Origin: Ascaris suum
Taxonomy: Eukaryota; Nematoda; Chromadorea; Rhabditida; Ascarididae
DNA length: 64,000 nt
Reading direction: 5' to 3'
Assembly: GCA_013433145.1 (NCBI GenBank)
Contig: CM024174.1
Location: forward strand, 1,475,083 to 1,539,082
Made by a program: the position numbers and the translations under genes
Shown here: one piece after another, positions 54,801-64,000 of the stretch
Position numbering within the stretch: the stretch's first letter is position 1
Layout: every line of letters begins with the position of its first letter
Notes under the pieces: generated by a model
What the model was told of the DNA's origin: nothing
Databases searched by the model: none
What the model saw: only the letters and a program-made list of their open reading frames with translations

Positions 54801-55464
54801 AAAAACTTCATTGATAATATCAATATTAAAAAGACGTTAATTACCGGTGGGAAAATGCTCTTCGAACCAAGCAACATATCTGACGCATTTTTCAATTGGA
54901 TCCGAAGATTCTTCCGCTTCCTTCAAATCGGACTCGAATTTCGCTTCCGCCTCCTTCATCGATACCTTCACACCTTAGTAACAAGATATGCTTATAAATC
55001 TGATAAACATCTGCCGCAACAGATTCACTAAGATGAGGTTGTGCTAAATATGACGTATGGCAACGGATACGACAAAAAAGAACAAACTGATAAACACCAA
55101 CAGACAACATGAAGATGAGGCTCAATGATCGCTCGACAAAACATTCACCTGCTACTTGATTCCACACTTTCAGGACAAAGAGGGAGACAGAGGATATTTT
55201 CGGAAGCAAACTATCTGGTGAACCGTGAACCGAATCAGATTGCTCTAGACTAGTTAGCTATCACCTCGAAGAGGTAAAAACAGGTAAACCATTCTACCGC
55301 CGTAAAAAAAAACCTTTCCGGCATCTTGAATTGTTGATGGAAATTAAAACAACAAATTACCAACCTCCAAAAACAGTATTTATTGCGTGAACACTTCGAC
55401 CACCACGTAAAGGACGAATATTCTCACGGTTTAGTTCCCATTCATGTTCACACGGAACCGACAT
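48867..55464 (-). CDS. Mad3/BUBR1-type spindle-checkpoint protein, kinase-less (eight exons)
   Basis: Exons, 5' to 3' on the minus strand: 55464-55365, 54973-54845, 54100-53892, 53243-53030, 52636-52485, 51048-50884, 49907-49821, 48959-48867. Phases agree at all junctions; 382 codons plus stop. Mad3/BUBR1 is part of the mitotic checkpoint complex that inhibits APC/C-Cdc20 until chromosomes attach. Residues 9-19 WELNRENIRPL match human WELSKENVQPL, so the first KEN box reads REN (13-15). The Bub1/Mad3 TPR domain follows: CVRYVAWFEEHFP, RMLKMWFKLAE, MAKFYIRWAE, GARAIFNRARENRAEPL. Then come GRNLRTPVVRSA and QFAVFADGA, like human KTARAPIIR and ITVFDENAD. FAENSREPAKW (293-303) sits where KEN2 is expected, and FDVFDE follows. 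SSEELLALDIGE near the C-terminus may be a degenerate Bub3-binding (GLEBS) segment. There is no kinase domain, as in yeast Mad3 and C. elegans SAN-1. The C-terminal two exons are less certain than the rest. Confidence 0.88.
49399..49413. repeat. Poly(C) run in Mad3 intron
   Basis: About 15 C on the plus strand, equal to poly(G) on the coding strand, between Mad3 exons 49907-49821 and 48959-48867. Confidence 0.9.
53519..53528. repeat. Poly(C) run in Mad3 intron
   Basis: C run on the plus strand (poly(G) on the coding strand) between exons 54100-53892 and 53243-53030. A C-rich pyrimidine stretch of the same polarity lies at 51250-51295. Confidence 0.85.
54592..54608. repeat. Poly(C) run in Mad3 intron
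   Basis: C run on the plus strand between exons 54973-54845 and 54100-53892; poly(G) on the coding strand. Confidence 0.9.
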
Positions 55465-57802
55465 TCTCCTGCAATAACCCATCTTAGTCTCCCTTTCTGT
55501 GGTTACAACCAGCATTGCTTACCACAACACCACTTCCCATCTCGGCATCTCAGACTTTATTTATTTGAATATCAATTAGACCTGTACATGAAAACATGCA
55601 AAAACCGGCCTCGTATTGAAAACTAGCTCCACCAGGCGGAAATTCAGCGGTACCGCATGATGAATTTTTCGATGCATATTACAAATTGCCGTGCACCGAC
55701 ATCAGCAAATACTGATCGCTTACGCCGTTTGATGCACCTTCTTGCTTACATAGCAACGTCTCATTGAATCTAACAATCTACGCGATATGATCGTAGTGGA
55801 AGCAGAAAAAAAAAAGCGATTGCTTGATAATAAAAGAATATTCCAACAATTCCCACTTGAATTCCCAACACTTTTTTTCTCAAAAATTTCCAGACTGCCT
55901 CATGAATTTTATTTCATTGAAAACCATCAAATTCCCCTCTTACTTTAATTCTAAAATAAAAAATAAAATATGCATTATTTAGTTAAACTTTAGAGCGAAA
56001 TTTCATTATGCAGCGAAATAAAATTCAAAAGATAAAACTAGCCTCATTTCTAATGGAACACTGTTCAATTTTTAATCAAATAAATTGTTTTCTAAATATT
56101 CTGCACGTTGAAATATATTATTTTTATGCAAATTTATAAATTCATATAATATTCTGAACCTCATGAAATCAATATAAGATAAAATATATAATATACAGAA
56201 ATAAATATATAATAAAATCATAAATTCCAAAAGTAAAAGTTTGAAACAAACAAAAAAAAAAGAGTAAAAATGAGAATCGATCACATAATTCCAAGTACCA
56301 ATATTCATATCTCTACTAGTATTGCTTCAATTTGCAAAAATCAAAATCCCACTAATTAATTTTCATATTTATTCATTATCGAATATTTAAAATTTGATTT
56401 TAAAAAAAAAGTTACAATTTATTTACAATTACAGTTTTACTAATCATTAAAATAAGCGGAAATCCCGCTATGATGCAATAAACATGGAAAAAAAAAATCA
56501 TTGCATAATAGGAACAAATAAATTTTATTTAACGCATAACAAATGCTAAACTTTTCAAAATACAATATAAATGCGCATTAAAATGAAATAATGAACGCCG
56601 ACAATCGATATCCCACCTAAATTTCCAATCAGTAACCATTAAGTATCATTTATTCACTATCATCATCATCCTATCCTCTCAAAATATATTTTGTTGTTGA
56701 TCGGTAATAAATGAGAAACTCATTTTGACTAAAAATAATGATCAAAAACTTTATAATAAAAGTAAAATTTTTCCCAAATTTCAAGGGAAAAGACATTATT
56801 TGACCTATAAAAATAATTAAGAGATCTACAAATAACTTTTCACGATCATGAATTTCTTAGTCGTGGAAGATCTTTCGTTCTTATGATTTGCAATCTCATT
56901 TAAACCACTTCACTACAATTTCTTTTATATATCGTTTCAGTGGTACGTAGAAATTCCCATACGATAGGAAAGGGGAGAAATTCCCATACGATAAGAAAGG
57001 GGAGAAATTCCCATACGATAGGAAAGGGGAGAAATTCCCATACGACATGAAAGGTGAGAAATTCCCATACGAAAGGAAAAAAGGGTTAGTGAAACGTGGC
57101 AACAAAAGCGACATATTCCATTGTTCCTTCTCCTCTTCCCTATCCTCTCCCTCAACATAGTACATCCTCCCCCCTTAACACAGCATACTCTTTCCCTCTC
57201 CTCATAGTATCCTCACCTCTTCCTTCCTTCCTAAATGACTAAGAAAAATAAAAGAGGCTATAAGAACGAGGCGAAAATCGAAAATCACACATAGCAAAAC
57301 ATACACCGAAATATTTACAGAGCATGTATATACTGTCGATGCAGAATTATACGAAAATAAAAAAAAAACTTAACAGACATTTGCATAAAAGTGATTTTTT
57401 TTCCATATAACGAAGTGAGATAGAAATATTTTTCAAGCAATATTGATGTCAGTTAACTGGTAGAAATGACTACTAAACACCCCTTTCATGACAATATTTT
57501 ACCACCCTATACCTAGATTCGAATTCTTTTACCTTACTGATTTTTTCATGACTGAAATATTTTGTGACTTTCACCTCAACCTCCTCCCTCTCCCTTCTCC
57601 CCCCCCCCCCCCTCCTGGCTTTTTCCTATCCAAAACACCTCTCTGGCAAATATAGGCTAAAAATTATGATATAATCATCAATCGAGCAAAATTAATAAAG
57701 AAATGCTCGTCGAAATTAATGAACATTATTTCTAAGTGAAACTACAAAGGAAAAAAACTAATATTCAAAAAAAAAAAAATCAAAGTGTTGCAAATATTTT
57801 CT
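55465..57802. other. Spacer between Mad3 and GTF3C3 genes
   Basis: About 2.3 kb, A-rich on the plus strand. It holds the Mad3 promoter and 5' UTR, a 27-base tandem repeat (56949-57085) and a poly(C) run at 57599-57612 close to the GTF3C3 stop codon. No other gene recognised. Confidence 0.5.
56949..57085. repeat. 27-base tandem repeat, about five copies
   Basis: The unit reads gagaaattcccatacgatag then gaaaggg on the plus strand. Copies start near 56950, 56975, 57002, 57029 and 57056. Because the unit is nine codons the minus strand stays open (YRMGISPLS repeats), but there is no gene context. Each copy carries GGGAATTTCT on the minus strand. Confidence 0.9.
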
Positions 57803-60800
57803 TTACTCGATAGTGCAATACTTTAGCAATAGCTGCCTTGCCAATAGAACATTTCCACTTGTTTCATAAATAATTGCCAAATTATGTGCAGCTGAAGGAC
57901 GCAAATCGTATCTGAAAGAAATGCAACATCGAATTTTTTTTAAAATACACAGAACCACCAACATAGCTTAATTAACATTCATTTAAAAAAACACTCAAAA
58001 CTATTAATTCAACAAACAATCAGTAAAAAAATCTAAACTTACAGCTGCTTAACTCAATTATAAGTCTACATTATTTAGGCCTTAATAGAACATTAACGCT
58101 TAAACTAAGCGACATAGATAAGCTAAGAAAAAAAAAACAGACCACCTACTGCGATGAAATATGATGCCGTATAAAGCTCCAAACAAGCCTATTCATGGCT
58201 TCAAAAACTATTCCCTCCTTCCGATGTTCCAAAGAACGATTGATAGATGAGATGCGGAAAATCTGCCACTCTAATAGAAATTAAGTAAAAAAAAAAATGA
58301 CTGGCTAAGGTAAAATAGTTTTTTTTAAATATTTATTCAAGCACCCAGAGACAAATTTTTTGAAAAAACATTCACTCAAACTCAGAAATTTTCCTTCTGA
58401 ATTAAATTTAAGAATCAGTCATCCTGATCTACGAGCTCCATCACGGCACCTATTCGATGCAAGATAATGCATACCTTTCATATGGAACAATTGTTTCCTC
58501 ACCAGTATCTTCATCAACAACAGCAACCATTGGCACTTTGCTCTGAAAGCAACAAACCATTCTTACTACTGAGTAACCGAAATAGTCCTGCTTTTTTGTT
58601 TTTCCGGTTTGTGGTATCTCTGACCATCCAGATTCCCAAACCTATCCTTTATTTCGACTCTGCCATATAATCCTGATCCAAGGCTTTCCGCCAATTTTTG
58701 ATGCTTCCTACTCCGATATACATATGGACAACATAAACAACCGATTAATAAAATTTCACGTGAAAATATGCTGCTGCTAAATGCTTCATTAGATTTAAAC
58801 TCACATCAAGACATTTTTGATAAAAGTGTATAGCCAGCGGTAGGATATTCATTTGATGAAACATTCTTGCGATATTAAAATTTGTCTCTTGGCAATCACC
58901 TCGTAGCCTTTGATATCGATTCATAAATGCAAGACCCTGAAATAAATATTCAATATTCAACGAAACTGTAGTAAAAATAGTTGACAGTAAAGCAATCTAT
59001 ATTTTAGTAAGTATTATAAGGTAAAGTTTATAGTAAGTAAAGTAACATCAATAATCAATGACCACCTATGTATTAAATATAATATAAATCACAGAATAAA
59101 GCAACATAAGGATAATTACAGTTTCTTTTATATTCCTAGATTAAATGCAAATGCGTAACTTGTAATTAATGATTTATGCAAATCACCTTGTAATAGTAAT
59201 ATGCGATTAAACTGCTCACTTAAATTTTATTGAGAGAACCTACTGATGATATATTATTATGGCATAATGAAACAATATCGTATATAAAACATCAAACGAC
59301 GATTATAACCAATGAACTGCCCAAACCTCTGAAATTCATTCACTAACAGCATTAAAACTTCTACTCCTCACTTATACTGATCAGATTTTATCACTGAATT
59401 GTGTCAACCCACCGAAACAACATAAAAATGAATAAAAAAACTAGAGTGGTGACTTACGCGAAGGGCAACCATATGCCTACTTGAGATATCCTTTTTACAC
59501 GCCATATGCGTGAATGTCAGTGCCAAAAGAAGGCACACCAATGGATTGTCTGGCACTTGAAACCATACGCGCAGATATTCACCTATAACAATGCTTCTAC
59601 AGAACCACATCGATCGCTCAAATTAGTCAACTTCCGCTCTTGTGCGGGGAAAAAAGCGCTGCGGTCCAAATCTAGCGCTTTTGCGGCAGGCGTTAACATC
59701 TCAATCATTCCAATAAAACTTCAAATGACTATATATATAACAGAATACTAGTAGTAATATAACAAAAAACGCAGCCAATTTTCCCTTGCCAATTATTCCG
59801 TTCCACAATATTTGCATTCTGGGTCATTTATTTCAAATACGCTAAACAATATATGAAGATCAATTTAAAGTAACCAGTTTCGCTATCACTGTCATAAAAA
59901 CATCACAGCCATGATTAAAAATGGAAGGTCAATGGTATTTGCGGGAGGTCTGCAACAACGGGCAATGACAATATCACCTACAGCACCACATATCATTTAT
60001 TATGAAAAAGAAACCCCCGATCTTTTAAAAAAATTCGAATCTCCCAACAAGCGACATAGTAATGCGCGATATCCACTAATATTGCAGTTCAAATGAACCC
60101 ATTATCGACTAGATTTATTGCAATGATCCGGGCAAAAACAAAGAATCTACCAATCCAAAACGCACAACTCTTGTAGTTCCAAAATTACGAACCTCTTATT
60201 AGAATATACTTGTGAGCAAAATCCTCATAGATAAGTTTCAAATGCAGAAGATCGAATAATGTCGCGGCGCTTCGCTAACCTATTATGTTAAATCGAGTTG
60301 TTAATTCAACTCAGATTCAGAAAATAACCATTGTCTGATGACCAATGAAAGCAATATCCGCTGATTAAAGCGAATAAAAGAGCCTTCATCTGTCAGTTAG
60401 TAAACACTCTATTTGAATCCATCAGCCAACATTTCTTGCATTAACCTCACCAATTCCAATGCGCACGTAATGCAACATGGACTTTCAGCGTGTCAAGCGT
60501 ACCAATAACGCATCAAAACCTAAGAAGCGCATAAGGCCTGTTAGCAGGTATTACGAGCATATTAAAACCTAATGGACAATAACAAAAAATAATGACCATT
60601 CAACAAGCCCTAGGTAACGTTCCCACCGGTCATCAACAACTGTAATGGTCATTTAACAAGCTACAGGTAATGCCGGTCATCAAACAATCAATAAATATAC
60701 CTAAAACTGCAAAAAAAAGCAAACTAATTGAGCGCATTTCTTCGCTAAGAGGAAAGCTGCAATTTGCCATAGATAAGACATCTATATCACCTACTATAAT

Positions 60801-62830
60801 ATCATCCATACCAAAGTATTCCTAACAATAAAGAATCAAAACGAACCAAGCGCATGCCTATAGGCTCCGGTGATTAGCGAATTATTGCCAGATATCATCT
60901 GCAGCGCAATGTTGCCGGGCATACGTGCTAATGCACGCATCACATAACGATGATAGCTGACATTCTGTGAATGGCAAAACACATGATTCATCGCGTTGAA
61001 TATTCGCGTAAATAAGAGATCTCGTTCGGCTGGCACTAACAATGAATTGTTGTTCTATAATTACACATATACATTTATTACTTGCATAATAAACAATTGC
61101 ATGCAAGTTTTTACTTCCTGTACTTTAAAAAAGCGGGTAAATTTTTACCAGAGCAATGTAAATATCATTTCGTACTAGAAAAACCCACTGAAATAACATA
61201 TGGAAATCGTTTTCCATTCAAAATCTACCTGCCCATGTTAACTGCTCAATCAGAGAAGGTATCCATTTAGAAAATACAGGTGATGGAGATCTCTCCGCAT
61301 TTGACCACTCTCACCCACTACTGTCGACTGATAGGCTTCCCTTGCATACTTAACAACTGATATAGGTGCTTGTCCCATTAGCTGTTCCAATAGTTTCCTG
61401 CGTTTGTCAAGCATTTATAATATAACTAGTCGACTATCACCTCCACAACTGCTTCAACCAAAAAACTCACTTAAATATGATCTTTCAGATGAATTTCCTA
61501 ACTACAACTAGCATAAAAAATTTATAAAATCTGCTGTAAAACTAAGCAAAAGACCGCCAAATTTAATGGCCGCCCATCTATGATAGAGCTAAGAAACTAT
61601 ATTTTATTCTATTTAAAAAGAATGCAAAAATGATAACAAACCAATGTCGATGTGTGAAACCAACGAAGATATTCGAACGCTAATGGCCAATAATGCGCTT
61701 TCATTGCACAAAACATCAATAAATTATGAAATGTTTCCACAGTTCTAAATTGAAAATCATTTTTTAATAAAATAAAATAAAAATTTATTTACACAAATAT
61801 TAACAATAAAAATAAAAATAAAGAAAAAACGCAAAAAAAAAATAACAGAAAAATTTCTAAACTATAAAATATAAAATATCAGCGTTAAACAACGCAAAAG
61901 AAATTTCTAATCCCATTAATGATCATCGCATTGCAATTTCAAAAACGAACGCATTAACAAACATACCCTCTCCCGTTCCTCACTAGAGATTACCATCCAA
62001 TGATAAACTACTTTTAACGATAACAAACGCTACTTATATATAAACTATCACTCGACATCAAAGTAATTGTAGAATAATAAATCGATATCCGATGTATAAA
62101 AATTTAAAGAAAAGAAAAAAATCGACAAATAAAGAAGAAAAAATCACTTATGACTCTTGCAAATGAGTGGTTGCAAATACGAATAGCAGCATACATGCAA
62201 TGCATCGGCATAACGTCCTTGTGATAAGAGAATTTCCAACAACTTAAATGTATAATCGTGTAGCTGAAAACATAACCGATAAATTCAATGAATTTTAAGG
62301 AGAATTCAATAAGTAGAATGACGCTAGAATCTTTTATCGTGCAGAGATAAGATCTTTATCATCAGAGGATGATAAGGAAACAAACTTGTGTTGCAGTCAT
62401 ATCACTTGGCGGTCGATCCTCACTCGCTGCAATCGCACCCAATCTTTTCACGTATTTCTCCAATGGTGATCCATGTACAGCATTAAATGCAGCCGCACGT
62501 AAACCATTACATAATGCGACCACTAAAATAAACATCCTTGCTTTGTAACAAATTATTATTAAATATCAGAGGAAAAAGTTATACAACTACACAAAATAAT
62601 GCGTTACGCAAAATTAATAAAGAAAATCATAGAAAAATGCTTAAAAAGGAAGGTTTCCTGATAAACGATCAATAAAAACAGAGTAAATCGAAAATCCCAA
62701 CATTTGAGCAGCAGCCACATCCGCAGAGGCATTAAGTGAGCAAACTGATGAATAACTACAACTAATCTGATAAAGGTGCATTTAAAAACTTTGCTTTTCT
62801 TCTAGAAGTGCAATCTTACTTCACAAGTAT

Positions 62831-62908
<78 letters not shown>

Positions 62909-63715
62909 ATCAAAGAAGATTCAAGGCCAAAGAAAAAAACGGAACCTGTTTTACCACTTCCGGATATCGCCCTCTTCTTCAGTAACGATGAGTTCTGATG
63001 AACAACATAGAAATGCGGTGTCAGAAGCATACGAACACAACGCACAAATTGATCCGTACGTTTATGCTGAGATAAGAAATCTGCTTGACGAATCAATAGA
63101 CGCTCATCCTGAAATAGAAATACCCCTATAAATCTTATTTAACTTCCCTACAAAACTGGAGATGCTTTTCCAGTTTCAGATCATAGAAGATACGTTTTAA
63201 ATAACTGATGTGATGCAACCCTCGAAGTTTTCGATGATTAAGCTCATCACACTTAACAACCGAAAGCATCACGATGGTGAATTTACGTCATAGTTGATTT
63301 CTTGTTCCTTGAGGCTCTAGCCGTGCTTTTGACTATTTCGTCAATTCGAATGAATATCCCTGCCAATAGTTTCCACTTATTGTACTGGCATTTCTCGCGA
63401 AGAGTTTATAAAAGAATAGTCGGAATGTTGTGTAACAAAAGGTATTTGCATATTTAACCCTAATTTTACTTGCAGATTGCTTTTCACGTAAACCAATACA
63501 TATATGTATCACCTTTAAGAAATATATAAATATCCACTTACCGGGAGACTGCTGCCGGCGTCAAGGTCATAGTCCCGAAGTGTTTCGAAGGCTTTCTCAG
63601 CCATACCAAGTCGTTGCTGCAGCGTTGACAGATTGATACGCGCATCGACGTGACTCGGCTGAATATCAAGAACTCGTTCATATGCACGAGTCGCCTCTTC
63701 CGTTTTCTTGCGCGC
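57803..63715 (-). CDS. GTF3C3: TFIIIC subunit GTF3C3, C-terminal part (11 exons, 5' end beyond the window)
   Basis: Exons, 5' to 3' on the minus strand: 63715-63542, 63108-62946, 62522-62386, 62263-62181, 61744-61661, 61397-61315, 61035-60847, 59582-59458, 58936-58805, 58542-58475, 57911-57803. Phases agree; the total is 448 codons plus stop. GTF3C3 (TFIIIC102, yeast Tfc4) is the TPR subunit of TFIIIC, which recognises tRNA promoters and recruits TFIIIB. Matching segments in order: [120 protein letters not shown], and the end LLKYCTIE matching human TYCSI. The middle (62263-61315) is more diverged and its splice sites are less certain, especially the donors at 62181 and 61661 and the choice of acceptor at 61035 or 61029. 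Human GTF3C3 is about 886 aa, so roughly half is missing to the right. Confidence 0.92.
60585..60695. repeat. Imperfect tandem duplication in GTF3C3 intron
   Basis: aatgaccattcaacaagc, aggtaa and ccggtcatcaa occur twice with a shift of about 53 bases, just downstream of exon 61035-60847. Confidence 0.6.
62833..62906. repeat. (TA)n microsatellite, about 74 bases
   Basis: TA array in the GTF3C3 intron between exons 63108-62946 and 62522-62386, only about 40 bases past the donor site. Confidence 0.98.
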
Positions 63716-64000
63716 CTGTAATACCAAACATCGAGAGTACCAAATTCAACCACACTAAAGGAATCATCGATAGAAGCACAATCTCCCCCTCCTCCCCCCC
63801 CCCCCCAATATCACCCGCTCTCCTTAACCTCAATTTCAAGCAAGTTTCAAAGACTCTACGAACAATTCTATTATGGGGGTTGAGGGGATTAAACCGCTCG
63901 TATATGCACAAATATTCTTATTTACACGATCACAATACTTCACAATAATTTATCAATATTCCAATAAGCAAAGAAGACTGAAATTGGTAACTGATTTGAG
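63716..64000. other. GTF3C3 intron sequence to the window edge
   Basis: Presumed intron upstream of the exon at 63715. It contains a poly(C) run at about 63797-63807 (poly(G) on the coding strand). No further exon was recognised before the edge. Confidence 0.5.

Overview
This window is nuclear DNA of an animal (metazoan). It is AT-rich and intron-rich. Every gene I could build has several exons joined by GT-AG introns of about 150 to 1,600 bases. There is no bacterial gene organisation and no rRNA or tRNA gene that I can see. A reprolysin/ADAMTS-type metalloprotease, a Cdt2/DTL homologue and a Mad3/BUBR1 homologue place it in Metazoa. The phylum is not decided. The decayed Penelope-like element and the kinase-less checkpoint protein would suit a nematode or another small parasitic invertebrate. 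A coiled-coil gene resembling CFAP157 (motile cilia) would argue against a nematode if that match is right.

Layout. 1-5150: AT-rich spacer with small repeats. 5327-10990 (minus): nine-exon coiled-coil gene, CFAP157-like. About 1 kb away and divergently transcribed is a fourteen-exon Cdt2/DTL gene at 11999-22692 (plus), 664 codons. 22693-25700: T/G-rich stretch with no recognised gene. 25700-28100: dense repeat block made of a (TA)n array, a GC-rich patch, about 750 bases of GT-rich alternating DNA, and a 51-base minisatellite in two arms of opposite orientation. 28610-28786: small plus-strand ORF. 28981-35083 (minus): ADAMTS-type metalloprotease, incomplete at both ends. 35.1-39.3 kb: AT-rich spacer. 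39314-40730 (minus): decayed Penelope-like retroelement. 42667-46448 (minus): RNA polymerase III subunit RPC8 (POLR3H), five exons. 48867-55464 (minus): kinase-less Mad3/BUBR1 spindle-checkpoint protein, eight exons. 57803-63715 (minus): eleven exons of the C-terminal part of TFIIIC subunit GTF3C3, running off the right edge.

The exon models were assembled by hand from splice sites and reading phase. The four complete or C-terminal models close without a frame break: coiled-coil gene 376 aa, DTL 664 aa, POLR3H 219 aa, Mad3 382 aa. The GTF3C3 part gives 448 aa. These totals, and the match of successive exons to known family order, are the main support.

Functionally, POLR3H and GTF3C3 both serve RNA polymerase III transcription, with Mad3 between them on the same strand. 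Cdt2 and Mad3 both act in cell-cycle control (CRL4-Cdt2 replication licensing and the spindle checkpoint). I see no sign that they form an operon; gaps between genes are 2-2.5 kb. Eight long, nearly perfect (TA)n arrays are scattered through introns, UTR-like sequence and spacers. The most unusual structure is the inverted 51-base minisatellite at about 26.95-28.07 kb, whose period is a whole number of codons and which sits beside the GT tract.
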